Assembly: GCF_921293095.1 (NCBI RefSeq)
Contig: NC_060252.1
Span: 78,698,866 to 78,762,865, forward strand
DNA from: Ischnura elegans
Lineage: Eukaryota; Arthropoda; Insecta; Odonata; Coenagrionidae
DNA length: 64,000 nt
Direction: 5' to 3'
A model generated the notes under the pieces. It searched no databases and was not told the DNA's origin. It worked only from the letters and a program-made list of their open reading frames with translations. The translations under genes and the position numbers were made by a program. Of this stretch, positions 35,561 to 45,883 are shown one piece after another; the first letter of the stretch is position 1; every line of letters begins with the position of its first letter.

Positions 35561-36185
35561 GAATGTTGTTAGGGAGTTAATGATGGAAGGTGAGAGAGAT
35601 TGTTGAGGAGAAAAGGAAAAGTTGTTCGACGGAGAGAGAGAAAAAAAAAACAAAACTGTTATTTGAAGGAATTAAAGAGGTTTTCGAAAAAAAACAAACG
35701 TCTGACGTTACAACCGAAACGCGTCGTACAAATAAAAACTATTGTGGATAAGTCCACCAACATTTCATTTCAATACGTCGAACTTCCACTGTATCACGCC
35801 TGAATCGGTTGAATTTTTTTGAATAACTATTGATGTAAATTTTGATGGGGTTACTCGTCCCAAGAGTTTTCGGGAACCCGAGAAATGTCGCAACCTATAG
35901 TCATCTTACCTCTTTCAAGAATTGGATATCTGATCACCGCACCATCATGGGGCATACTGCGCCCTGATGATGAGTCGGAAGCTGTCTCAGAGGAGCGCGA
36001 GAGGTGAGAGTCATTCGGCGAGGGGAACCCTTAAATCTCCCTTCAATCTTGATTGAAGATGAGGATTTTCTAATACAAGACAGTCCGCTGCGTCATTTTG
36101 TGGTCAACCAGAGGCGTACATAAGGGTGGTACATAATGAAACCAGGAATCCTAACCCACTCCACCCCCCGAAATGAGGAAAATAT
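35561..36185. other. Intergenic DNA, nothing recognised
   Basis: Includes a purine-rich stretch after the retrotransposon 3' end. The word CTGATGATGAGTC at 35962 has no following GAAA block, so it is not called as hammerhead-like. Confidence 0.35.
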
Positions 36186-36189
36186 AGCC

Positions 36190-36405
36190 AAAAAACATGA
36201 TGACCTGATGAAGACAAACGTCGAGGGATAAGTAGATGGGAAGAACGGAAAAGGAAGACCTCGAATAAAAATCATGGAACAGGTTAAGAAGGATGTGAAA
36301 GAGAAGAAATACGTGGTTGTGCAAAGAATTAGCTGACAGGAGAACTGAGTTGAGAGCTGCGTCTCAGGATTGTTGGCCAGTGAGAAGGATGATGATGGAA
36401 AAAAT
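36190..36405 (+). pseudogene. Non-LTR retrotransposon remnant: polyprotein C-terminal tail
   Basis: Reads DDLMKTNVEG, a stop, VDGKNGKGRPRIKIMEQV and then, after a frame change, LADRRTELRAASQDCW and a GATGATGATGG end. This has the usual order of basic GRGRPR block and ADR...LRAAS tail. It lies directly before MITE A copy 4. Confidence 0.6.
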
Positions 36406-36423
36406 TTAAGAACCGCAGTCTGA

Positions 36424-37092
36424 ATAGGGTAGTTTCCTATTATTTTTTTATTGCCTAAATCGAAAGATTATTACTCCTGGAGTACGTATTTCACGCTTTT
36501 AGATTTTTAAATGACGATATCTATTTTTCGCGATTAAATGAAAAGTGAAAATTTTCAAGCGCGCAAAAACATGACGGCTAAGAATGAATGCTGGGAAAAG
36601 TCCGTGCGACGTCTGGCTGCTGCTGTGTGAGGCCACCTGGGTGCGAGGCTATGAACGCAGCTACGATGCAGGCTGCTTGTTGCCGAGCATGGGGGTAGCG
36701 TAGAGACTGCTAGCTGGTAGCGCTTGGCTTAAATAAGGATTATTAATACCTTATCAAACGAGGAAAACTTTCCGACCTTAGCTAGTTTTAGTAGGTGATT
36801 ATTAAGACATGTTTCCCTTAGCTCTGTGCGTCATGCATGCATTGGTAATCTCAGACGATGTATAACTCCTATCTTCTCGTATAGAAACTATGTCCCTGTG
36901 ACGTCACGTGGAGTGGCATCGCATGGGCGCCAATCTGGCCCTTTTCAAATGAGGATAAAAATGGACCATTGCCATTCGTCTAAACCGGTATTTCTAAAAC
37001 GAAATAATTTGTATATTGTGAATACAGTAATGGTAGGTAACGAATCGCAAGCAATGCCTTTCGTATTCTTTGATGAAGGAAACTACCCTATT
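36424..37092 (+). mobile_element. ~660-bp MITE family A, copy 4
   Basis: Ends ATAGGGTAGTTTCCT and AGGAAACTACCCTATT form a near-perfect inverted pair, the best preserved termini of the family. The interior matches the other three copies. Confidence 0.8.
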
Positions 37093-37339
37093 ATTTTTAT
37101 TAGCCGTGTGCATGGCCGTGGTATAGGCCCTCACGTACATTATTTGTCGTACATATTTATAAATAAAATACCTTGCGGAATCCACACTGGAAATGTGTTA
37201 ATGAATGAGTCCAGAAATTGATCTTGCCCCTATTCTATTACCGATTAATCACCCCAAGTTATAAATAAGCATTGTTAGCCCAATTACGCACGAGAATCAA
37301 TGGAGTTACAAGCCCAAAGAACTGAATTTTAAAAATATT

Positions 37340-37475
37340 CCTGAATTGCCGTGACAACCGCGATCGCTTCTCGTCACCGAGGTTTTCCATTGGGGCTAAA
37401 TCAATGCTTGGTAATACTAACGGTGGTCGCTACGGGGGGGAACAATAAGGAGGTTCCCAAGGGGTCGGGGACCCC
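37340..37475 (-). repeat. Dispersed repeat, copy 4 (inverted)
   Basis: The reverse complement shares AAGCATTGATTTAGCCCCAA, GTAACCTCGGTGACGAGA-like words and AGCGATCGCG with 14170-14250 and 4640-4700, plus a C-run corresponding to the G-run of the other copies. Confidence 0.5.
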
Positions 37476-38808
37476 CCGAGATAACGTGATACAGATAGAA
37501 CAGTTGTTTTATTACGTTCTTGTATTGAGTCGTTCTCGTAGGTGGAATCAGGTTAATTAACCTTGTTATTGGTTAATTAACTTTGATAATGGCAGTATAT
37601 ATTGTCGAATCCTAGGTCGGTTAAGAAATATAATATGAGGAAATGAAACAAAGATTTCATCTTTATAATGACATCGATTCTCGATTTCCACACGGTGTCG
37701 CCTAAGACGTTAAACTCCTCCTCCATGATGATCTATGTATACCACTGTGGTCAACGTACGGTGTGTGTTAAATTATTCCTTCGCGACCGCGCATCTGTTT
37801 TGTCGGCTTCCTCGCTGGGTTATCGCAGGGCGACTGGCATTAAGAGTAGCGCCCACGGTCCATGCATACAAAGGCCATGGTAGCGCCTTATGAATGCGTG
37901 ACCAAGCGAGTCGCCTGCCACCCTACTTAACTGGTCCGCTGGGCGTTGCAGGGATAAAAATCCCACACCCAACCGTTGACCGGGAATCAGAGGTCAAGGC
38001 AAATGATTTATCGCTGCTCTTGCGTTTAAGTATAATTCATGGCAAGAAAAATAATTCTTTGGCTTTATTTATTTATTAAACATCAAAAACAGCACTAAGG
38101 CCTTTACATCGGGTTACATGAAAGCAAATAAATAATAAATTATGTATATATGATAAAAACAAGGACAACATAATCTCATAAACAACGATGATGTAAAGCA
38201 AAGGCAACATATGTATACAAAAGGGGGGTATCAGAATGATAGTCTTTGCAGTTTGCAGTACTGATTTATTCGAACTATTAGGATGGGAATATTGAAAATT
38301 ATATTGAACCTAATATGTAAATTCAAGAGCAGTTAATTTTCCGACGAAATCAACCACAGCTTACAAACGCCAACATACTACGGTATATCAGGTCATAAAA
38401 ATATATAATGAGAAATAGACTGTAGAACTGTTTGATTTAGAATGTAGTTTTTTTCCGCGTTAGCTAAGAGACTATAACGGAAGGACTAAGAAATAGGTTA
38501 TAGTTGACTGGTAGGTAGTGCAGCTTAATAACTTATTCGTTTCTTTGTGCATGCTTCAGAATTTTCCTAGTATATCTGACAGCGTGTTTTGCATGTTCTA
38601 GCTTCATAGGCAGATTCCCTTCATGAATAGGATATAGACTAATCAGCTATAGCTCATGTGTCATATGTAGCGTACATTTTGCGTGGCGTATGCTAGTGGA
38701 CATAAATTTAATCCTCTGATGTATGTTAGAGATGGTTCACCCCCTCCCGAACACCTCTGTGAGTGGTTTGCAGGGTAATATTATAATTGTTAAAGTATTA
38801 GGATTAGA
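37476..38808. other. Intergenic DNA, nothing recognised
   Basis: AT-rich, with no assignable frame or repeat. Confidence 0.4.
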
Positions 38809-38814
38809 TTAAGG

Positions 38815-39150
38815 TAGGTTTCCATAGAGTACTTGAAAAGAATTCTGGGATCCTCCCTCCCCATCCACTACTTCCCTCTTCAATTTACAATAAGGCCTAT
38901 CCTCTTTCATTCTATCTAAAATTCCTATCCTTTTCCTTCCTCTCCCTCGTTTACCTATCATTCTACCGTATAACACTGTTTCCAACACCCCCTCCCCGCT
39001 AAGTACTCGCTTCATCCATACCTTCTGTCTCCTCCTTATCGCATCCAAAAGCTGCCTCTCCTCACCCACCATGCCCAGCACCTTATCGTTCCTCCTCCTC
39101 TCCGTCCACTTAACCTATACCATTCTTCGCCACACCCACATGTAGATGCA
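38815..39150 (-). pseudogene. Non-LTR retrotransposon remnant: polyprotein C-terminus
   Basis: The minus strand reads KWTERRRNDKVLGMVGEERQ, LLDAIRRRQKVWMKRVLSGE, GVLETVLYGRMIGKRGRGRK and RIGILDRMKEDRPYCKLKRE, the typical region after the reverse-transcriptase domain (WTDRV..EEVL..V.EER.LL..I..R...W..H.LR...LL...EG.....GRGR). It sits just upstream of the MADF-BESS gene and on the opposite strand. Confidence 0.75.
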
Positions 39151-39179
39151 TTAATTAAACATTTGTACAGATAGCTTCG

Positions 39180-39442
39180 AAAGACCGCGCGTGCGGTGCC
39201 CGCTACCTGGAGCGACTGAACTTGCGCCAGCAGCTTATAGATGACTCTGAAGCGACCTTGAGCGTCCCCGCATCGAGCGTCGAGTTAACGGGAAAGCTAG
39301 TTCTAGTGCGGGCTGCGACCAACGACTTGGCGTGGCGCGACTTGAAGCGTCTCCGAGCGATTGCTGAACGCGTGTGCTTGCTTGCGGTTGCTGGTCGCCT
39401 TGAGTCACATCGCACGAAACCACGATACCACTTGTGATTGTG
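39180..39442 (+). promoter_or_regulatory. CpG-rich region upstream of the MADF-BESS gene
   Basis: The 260 bp before the ATG at 39443 are markedly richer in CG dinucleotides than the surroundings (for example GACCGCGCGTGCGG, GTGGCGCGACTTG, TGAACGCGTGTG) and are open in several frames on both strands. The position fits a promoter and 5' UTR. No TATA box is evident, as is common for housekeeping or regulatory genes. A coding role for the upstream frame cannot be excluded, because it reads into a different frame than the gene. Confidence 0.45.
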
Positions 39443-39575
39443 ATGGAGAGTGAATTACTGATTGCAGCTGTGCGGAAAAGGACTCCACTCTGGAACAAGA
39501 ATAACAAATACTACAAGAACAGGGATGTAAACAATAGATTATGGAAGGAAATATCCAAAGAAATCGGTGTCAATG
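39443..39575 (+). CDS. MADF-BESS protein, exon 1 (N-terminal half of the MADF domain)
   Basis: First of two coding exons, join(39443-39575, 43200-43804), 738 nt, 245 aa. MADF-BESS proteins (Adf-1/Dip3/stonewall type) are nuclear; MADF binds DNA and BESS mediates protein contacts. Exon 1 encodes residues 1-44: MESELLIAAVRKRTPLWN, then YYKNRDVNNRLWKEISKEIG, the first MADF helices with the conserved Trp pair (W17, W34). The donor ATG/GTAAGT is near consensus; the exon ends one base into codon 45 and exon 2 supplies the other two, restoring an uninterrupted MADF domain. The start is the first in-frame ATG and lies just before the domain. The possibility that this is the accessory MADF/Myb-like protein of a PIF/Harbinger transposon was considered, but no DDE transposase is nearby and the gene has a long intron, so a host gene is favoured. 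Confidence 0.85.
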
Positions 39576-39718
39576 GTAAGTTGCATACAGTTTTTCTTGG
39601 TAAAATTTACAAAGAGACATTGGTATCTCCTACACGGCCGATTTTTTTTGGCAAAACTTATACTATCTTCAAATTTCCAGAGTATATCTATAAAGTGGAC
39701 ACTTGTTAACAATTGTCA

Positions 39719-41440
39719 GTGGGGATCATTGATGTGGTGACTAGAGTGCTGTCTTCAGGTTCAAATCCCGGCGGTGGCAGAGAATTTTCTGAGTCTGTCC
39801 GATTCCTGATTTTATGTCGTGTGGAGGACATTTCAAGCGCAATACTCCGTCCGTCGGAAGGGATCTTAAAAAGAGGTCCCCTTGGCGCCTTTCGTTAAGA
39901 GCAGGCTAATGTTGACGCTAGGTTTCTCTCCACCCCTCTCTTACCTACCCTTCTTGGCGCAAATGACCTCTGCAGGGTTATTCCACTAATCGTATGGCCG
40001 GGCCATAAGTCGAAATCGACCATAACTACGGCCTCGAGACATACGTATGGCTTCGAGCGATTCTACTCTGAGCGAAAGGCCATAAGTCGGGCGGTAGCTA
40101 TGGCCTAAAGGCCGTAATATTATGGCCTGCCTAGGAGGCGGTCATAACACGGGCCATACGAAATAACATTGCTCGCCTAAGGTGTTATAAAAGAAACTTA
40201 CGAAGTGTCATCGATTACATAGCGATTGTTTCAAGAAATATATGAATATTGTGGGTGAGCACATGCGGATTCAACGGGCATTGGCTAGATATATTTAAAA
40301 AAGACGTCGATTTCATAAGGAGGATGCGGGATACGTGTAGGTAATCCGTTCGCATACGATGACGATATTTTCATTAACTATTTCCGTGCGTCAAAAGTTG
40401 TTACTTAATTTTTAAGTAGATATAGCGGATGAGCTAAAAGTTCGCTTGTAGTTAAAAAGTTAGGAATACTTTTAACGGATGCTCTGCTAAAGTGAACGGA
40501 GGAACGGGCCCGTTCCTCTTCCCGGAGCCGGCTTTTATTTGCTTTCTGTGCTACATTTGCTAGCAGATTCCTTACTTGTTTCGAAAAGCTGTAGGTAGTT
40601 TGAAATATCCGCTATGAAATGTTTTATATTTTAAGATTCTCGTAGCATAACGGTTCATGAGGGAGGATATCTAAGAAACATAGGGCAAGACATTGTTTTT
40701 GGCAGTAAGGCAATTTTCAGTAAATCGATGCGTAAAGGACAAATGTTGTCCACAAATCAAGGAAAGAATGATAGTCTCATATTGATGTTTTAACTTTATA
40801 CAGCTACCGAAACATAAGCCTCTGATAATAAAATTAATGAAACTTAAAGTTTCAATTTCATCTTTAGATTTCGTGCATTGGCTGGATTTATAAGGCTTTT
40901 GGGGGCATATGATTGCAGCCATGAGACAATAGTTACACCATTGGAAGGAGAGGAAGGGGGTTAGAGCTACAATAGGATGTCATGTTCTAACTCTATCCAT
41001 TACATGCACAATTCACGAATATTATAATACTGCACGGTACAAATTTCTTTTGCTTCTTCTCGCCCGTGATTTGCGTTCTTCACTTGTTTTAAAGATCTTC
41101 AGCGTCTGCCGCTAGATTAGTGTTTAAAGAAAATCCAAATTTATCCTTTAATAAGAGTCCATTTCGGTTAAGGAACATATAATTAATTTTTTATTCACGT
41201 TGGAACAAACTTCCTTCTCAAAAAAATGACTAGTACCTATATAAAAAAGTGAACCAAACTTATAGTACCAATTATAATTCTCATACTCGCTGGCCCCTCG
41301 AGAGTGGAATCGGTTTAGGCCGTAATTTCGGGTCAGACCATAAGAAACTTACGGCCGGCCATACGTATGGCCCCGTTTAGTAGAATAGCCCTGCAGCTGT
41401 CGGTCACCTCTTCCTAGTACCATGTCGTACATTTACCAGT
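39719..41440 (+). mobile_element. tRNA-derived SINE, second copy, split by a transposon
   Basis: The plus-strand head has ATGTGGTGACTAGAGTG (A-box region) and a perfect B box GGTTCAAATCCC. The body matches the inverse of 15380-15686, including ACATTTCAAGCGCAATACTC, CCCCTTGGCGCC, TTAAGAGCAG and AATGACCTC. The body stops at 39975 and resumes at 41391 with CTGCAGCTGTCGGTCACCTC. Adding the two parts rebuilds one SINE, so the intervening DNA is a later insertion. Confidence 0.8.
39976..41390. mobile_element. 1.4-kb non-autonomous DNA transposon inserted in the SINE
   Basis: Inverted ends GG(T/C)TATTC(C/T)ACTAA. CTGCAG lies on both sides (39970-39975 and 41391-41396); because the termini can also be read as GGG...CCC, the target duplication may be 4 (TGCA) to 6 bp. 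Sub-terminal DNA is rich in GGCCATAC/GTATGGCC palindromic words (for example CGGCCGGCCATACGTATGGC). No transposase frame was found. Superfamily not assigned. Confidence 0.75.
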
Positions 41441-41948
41441 ACCTCAGATTTGAAAATTTTACTTTTTATTATTCTATCAGATATTATTTTTCAATATCTG
41501 AGATGCAGAAAAATGTTAAACGGGTTCCATTCAGCTTGCCCTGAAAACGTAATCATTTTTACTCGATTCATACTTCACCAATAAGCCCGCTTAAGAGGAA
41601 GGAATGCGTTCTCTGAAGCAGTAGAAGTGCCTTCTATAAGCGTGTCTCTAATTTACGTTCATGGTGAAATCAGTTGTCTTTATGAAATCAAAGAGCAGTG
41701 TCAAGGGTGTAGAAGGGGTGGAGGTGAGTGAACTTCGTTAAGACGTGGTTAGAAATCGCGCAATGAACTAATGAATTGAAAACAAACACGCTTAGGACGT
41801 CATCAAATTATGTGTGCATGCTTGCTACATTGTTTTCTAAAATTCTATGAATTCAATGATACCATTATCTTCCTGTACGGATCATGAGTAGTTATGTGAA
41901 TATTTAACCCCTGCCACTCACTTTTACAGTGCATTACTTATTAAAGTT

Positions 41949-42245
41949 CAGGGACGCAGCTAGGAATGAAGGCTGTTTTTAGGCGCAATTAAAACCGGGG
42001 GTTCTGGTGGGGAGGCATGCAGTACCCGATAGGGTAAGCGGGAGGTGCGGGAACCCTCCCCGAGGAAAAAATTGAGGTAAATATTTAATATGGTGAGTTT
42101 TACGGCTTTCTGGGGGATATTTTCTTAATCCTTTCACTATTCTCTAATTAATATTAATCCAGTTTAGTAAAATGGATTAAACTTAAAATTTATCTGAGCC
42201 CTGGGGGGGGTTTATCCCCCAAAACCCACCGTTGCAGGGCCACTG
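41949..42245. mobile_element. hAT-like MITE (~300-bp family)
   Basis: Starts CAGGGACGCAGCTAGG and, read inward from the right, CAGTGGCCCTGCAACGG. The GGGTAAGCGGGAGGTG, AGAAAGCCGTAAAA-type (inverse) and CCCCCAAAACCC words match the copies at 3750-4061 and 24669-24960. No clear target duplication remains. Confidence 0.65.
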
Positions 42246-42932
42246 ATGTAGATATGGATTGGTTTGAAATACATTAGGACGTGTACCTCTCTCATAATCC
42301 AACGGTAGTAAGCGGTGGGCTTTGTCGTCTCGGTGAGCTTAGTTAAACAAGATCTTTGAGCGAATATCAACAACACGATAGCGCAATCACACCCATTTTG
42401 TGATTAAGTGTTTCAGACTACGATAATCGTGCATTTTCGTCCAATCTTAGTTATATTATGTACTTAAGACTCCAGAGTATCAAATAAAATGCCGAAAAAT
42501 CTGGATATCCAAGAAAAACCGCTTTCTAGGTAACTGCATAGAAAAGAATGTTTGCGTGGCCACAGCTCAGTAACTAACGAGATGCGGCCACATGGGCAAA
42601 AATACTTAAAATTGTCTCCCCTACCACCTCCTGAAGTATCTCGTGAAACACCCAGTTAAAGTGCAGGGTATTTCAGAAGAAGTAAACACCTTAAATAAGT
42701 CTAAAATAGACAATGCGACCGGATGAACGGGAATGGTACATTCCCTTACGGTTTAAGGCGTTTACTTGTGAATCTGGTTATTTTGCCATTACGTTACAGT
42801 AAAATCTTTTGACTAATTTGTTTACATCCGGTTAGACAGGGCCCATGTCATCAGATGATGGGAATATGTTCGCATGTTACATCTTGAAGCTCCTCTAATT
42901 GGTCACCAAGGCGCAAAAACAATGAAAAGTAG

Positions 42933-43143
42933 TAAACAATTTTAATTTCTCCCGGTGAATAATATTGAGGAATTCTTCTCGTGTTCTCAACCAGATTAAT
43001 TGAGTCATGTAGGCCGACGTTTCGGATCACGACTTGTCTTCCATTTTCAAGGCGTGTTTCTCATTGAATGTCCAGTTTCACACTGAACTACATTACGGCG
43101 ATACGGCTCGATTACCGTGGTTGAGAACCCGAGAGGAATTCCT
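42933..43143 (-). mobile_element. Foldback hammerhead-bearing element in the MADF-BESS intron, 13-bp target duplication
   Basis: Outer arms GAGGAATTCTTCTCGTGTTC and the inverse GAACCCGAGAGGAATTCCTC pair with each other. A minus-strand core at 43020-43043 reads TGGAAGA (two changes), stem, GAAACGTCGG. The other arm has diverged inside. The 13-mer CAATGAAAAGTAG flanks the element at 42920-42932 and 43144-43156. The unpaired tail is on the left, giving minus orientation. Confidence 0.72.
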
Positions 43144-43199
43144 CAATGAAAAGTAGCTTTAATGATGGGTAGTAACAAGTTTACATTCTTATTTTTCAG

Positions 43200-43804
43200 C
43201 TGATGTCCTCAGGAGAAAATGGAAAGGCCTTAAAGATATGTTCAGGAAGGAATTAAAGAAACAAGTAACAATAGGATTTAAATCGGGTCTGCATACATCT
43301 CGCTGGGTTTTCTACGATTCCCTGATGTTCTTATCTAGCCATATGAAGACAAGGGATGGAAGTGGTCATCTTTCCAGCATAGATCAACAAATCGAGCCAG
43401 ATGAAACCGAAGTTGCTGGATTAAGTCTACCAGCTGGAGTACAAAACATTCCTGAGCTGAACCTTCCAAACCCATCCACGACAGAGGATGGAGATGGACA
43501 ACATGAAGGTGATTCGTCACCCGCATCGTCGGACGAACAATGTACCTCAAAGGACAGAAGCCGAAAGGCTAAACGGTTTCGACATGACGACGCATCTAAA
43601 TTAGTGGACTTAGAGAAGAAGTTATCGATTCTGAAAGGATGTTGTAATCAAGGTAAAAGTGATGATTACCATTTCTTGATGAGTTTCCTGCCCCACGTTG
43701 AGAATTTACCATTGGAGAAAAAGATGATGTTCCGAGTTAAAATGCAGGAACTACTTTATACCACTTTGTTCTTAAGTGACAGTGCTGAAAAGAATGACGA
43801 TTGA
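43200..43804 (+). CDS. MADF-BESS protein, exon 2 (rest of MADF domain, linker, BESS motif)
   Basis: Encodes residues 45-245. It begins ADVLRRKWKGLKDMFRKEL, the C-terminal MADF helix with its conserved R-W pair, followed by WVFYDSLMFLSSHM (end of MADF near residue 92). A charged, Ser/Glu-rich linker has a basic cluster KDRSRKAKRFR (about 162-172) that could be a nuclear localisation signal. The BESS motif lies at about 201-231: FLMSFLPHVENLPLEKKMMF then KMQELLY, with the expected pattern of two amphipathic helices. Stop TGA at 43802-43804. An ATTAAA at 44159 is the first poly(A)-like signal. No internal stops or frameshifts, so the gene appears intact. Confidence 0.88.
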
Positions 43805-44187
43805 CAATATAAAAGAACGAAACTCATGTGAATATATCCATCTGTATGAAGGAAGAAGTGCAAGTGTCGTGAATGAGCATTTTTCAACAAATTTAGTTTT
43901 ATTGGGAAATATTTGAAAAATGTATTTCGAATTAGAACGTTATTCGAAGTGACAAAATCGAAAAATCTAAAAAAAAAAACGTAGTACTCGTAGGTAGCCC
44001 AATCAAATGAAGCAAGAAAAAGTTATTTTCACGATTTTTTTTAAGTATCAACAAAATAAGAGATTTGAAAAATGCTTCACAATATTCATCCTTTTTAAAT
44101 GAGAAAGAAAATCGGTGTAAGAAAGATTATTGGAAAATCATATTTCTTCCTAATACAAATTAAATAAGGTTGCCTCGCAAGTAAGTT
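43805..44187. other. Probable 3' UTR of the MADF-BESS gene
   Basis: AT-rich DNA after the stop codon. ATTAAA at 44159-44164 is a variant poly(A) signal; the transcript end is otherwise undefined. Confidence 0.35.
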
Positions 44188-44740
44188 ATGGAGCATGGGA
44201 AACATCTGATTAACTTAATAAAATTATTGGAGGGTTCAAACTATCCTAATGCACACATATTACATAGAGATTTAGGGAAGTTAAAAATGAGTCTCGGAAA
44301 AATTCAGAAGGGCATTTTTTCGATAAAACCTCTAATTACTTACAAAACATTACAACTTCTAAAGCAGCTGCAGTAAAGTCAATACCAATGCAGATGGCTT
44401 CAAAAGCATCTACAAAACTTAGTTCTATTATGTTAGAAGACCCTAGCAGAAAAGTATTTGAAAATATTTCAGTATTTGATCCCCAAGAAGTTTTGACTAC
44501 GGAGGTGAACCCTGACTTAATTTTAAAATTGAAAAAAGCTCATGGCTTTGAGTCGATGGAGACAGAAAAGTTAATGTTGGGGTTTGGAGAATTACAGCGA
44601 TTACTAAAAAAGCAAAATTCCCAGGGCTCAGTGGATACAATTAAGGCAATGCAAATTTGGACCCCTGACAGGGGGCCCCTGTGCAAATTTGGACTCAGAG
44701 GGATTTCTTTCCTGTTACAACACTGTGTCAACAGATAGGA
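44188..44740 (+). pseudogene. Probable hAT-type transposase C-terminal remnant
   Basis: Two plus-strand frames in series: 44188-44376 (HLINLIKLLEGSNYPNAHIL, LGKLKMSLGKIQKGIF) and, after a frameshift, 44388-44738 (SSIMLEDPSRKVFENISVFD then PQEVLTTEVNP, GFGELQRLLKKQNSQG). The order of an NILEGS-like helix, an 'F...VFDPQ' segment and 'LL' helices resembles the region before the dimerisation domain of hAT/zinc-finger-type transposases. The match is by pattern only; the family is tentative. Confidence 0.4.
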
Positions 44741-45565
44741 GAACAAATGTTAAAGGAGACAATTTGGCCACAATGGCAATTTTTTCATTTGAAAATACAA
44801 TGTTTAAAAGTAATCACTCCGTTAATGTAAGTTGAATGTATGAATATATGAAGATTAAAAATATATATTGTGTGAATTCAATCTATACTGAATGTTTATT
44901 ATAGCTTAAATTATCCCTAGTCAATAGCATTCAAAATTCAGGGCAATGGATGGGCCCACTAGAAACATGGCACTCAATTAGCATAAATTATTTTGCCGTT
45001 AAAATAGCACCGACTTCAGTGTAAAATAAAACCACTTTTTAAAAAAATAACACCACTTTTGGCTATAAAATAACCCCACCTTTTGCATGTACCTAGTTAT
45101 GTTGTATGAATAGCTGGTTAAGGATGTAGGGGGCTGGTAGGGGTTTAATAATAATTACCACCCAATTGAGTAAATTTGGATTAAAAGACAGTTTTTCTCT
45201 TCGGGTGAAAGTTTATTTTTTAATTAATAAATAAAAATCTGAACTTTTTTTGCATAAAAATATTTTATTTAAAAGTATCGAGTACAAAACTAATGTTAAA
45301 ACAGCAACATTTGTGAACATATTATTATTTTTTAATTTTCGCATAAAAGTAAGCTATTTTGTAAGTTCAGCAGTGGAGTACAGTTGGAATATAAATATCG
45401 CCTGGCTAGAAAGCCTACTATTTTCAACTGAAATTCAGAAGCAATGATGAAGGTATTCACAGAAAATAGTGTCCGCTTTAAGAGCTACGCGACGAGTTAC
45501 TGCTAGAGCCGAGAGGAAGACAATTGTGGAAAAATCACCGATCCCACACGCACACGCTTCCTAGG
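44741..45565. other. Intergenic DNA, nothing recognised
   Basis: AT-rich. A short imperfect repeat, ACCACTTTTNNNNATAAAATAA, recurs around 45030-45080. Confidence 0.35.
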
Positions 45566-45577
45566 CGAGAAGTGATT

Positions 45578-45811
45578 CTGAACAATACAAAGTTATGGTA
45601 CTTTTACACGATTTATTCACTACGAACGGTTTCGTTGCAGAGGCGACATCATCAGGTACAGAAATCGTTATAGTTAATCGTTCTGCACCTGATGATGTCG
45701 CCTCTGCAACGAAACCGGTCGTATTGAATAAATCGTGTGAAAGAGTACCATAACTTTTTATTGTTCAGAATGGATTTTCACAAAGTAAAGCCAGAAACAA
45801 TCGAGTTTATT
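45578..45811 (+). mobile_element. Foldback element with two opposed hammerhead-like cores, 11-bp target duplication
   Basis: The best preserved family member. The left arm (45578-45666) and right arm (about 45676-45770) are about 95% inverse matches. The minus core (45630-45655) and plus core (45689-45714) both read CTGATGA, T, stem GTCGC/GCAAC with loop CTCT, GAAA. The plus copy continues CCGGTC, a self-complementary word ending in a GTC triplet, as at hammerhead cleavage sites. A 41-nt unpaired tail (TTTTCACAAAGTAAAGCC) follows the right arm. GAGAAGTGATT flanks the element at 45567-45577 and 45812-45822. Confidence 0.8.
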
Positions 45812-45883
45812 GAGAAGTGATTCATTTTCTGGTGCGCTGCTACCAAACATTCACTGCATTTAACAAATATATAAAACATATAT

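Larger units (their letters stand above)
39576..43199 (+). other. Intron 1 of the MADF-BESS gene, loaded with mobile elements
   Basis: Donor GTAAGT at 39576, acceptor TTATTTTTCAG ending at 43199. In order it contains a SINE (39719-41440), a 1.4-kb DNA transposon within that SINE (39976-41390), a hAT MITE (41949-42245), and a hammerhead-bearing foldback element (42933-43143) ending only 56 bp before exon 2. The stretch 42246-42932 is unassigned. Confidence 0.8.

Noticed and set aside
35135-35653. 172-codon minus-strand open frame
   Set aside because: It lies antisense to the retrotransposon C-terminal region, which has recognisable motifs; the Ser/Leu/Pro-rich product is its mirror.
35955-35985. 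CTGATGATGAGTC as another hammerhead-like core
   Set aside because: No GAAA block follows at a suitable distance and no stem was found.
43238-43804. MADF-BESS exon 2 as a stand-alone gene from the ATG at 43238
   Set aside because: It would start within the MADF domain; the exon joins in phase with 39443-39575 to complete the domain.
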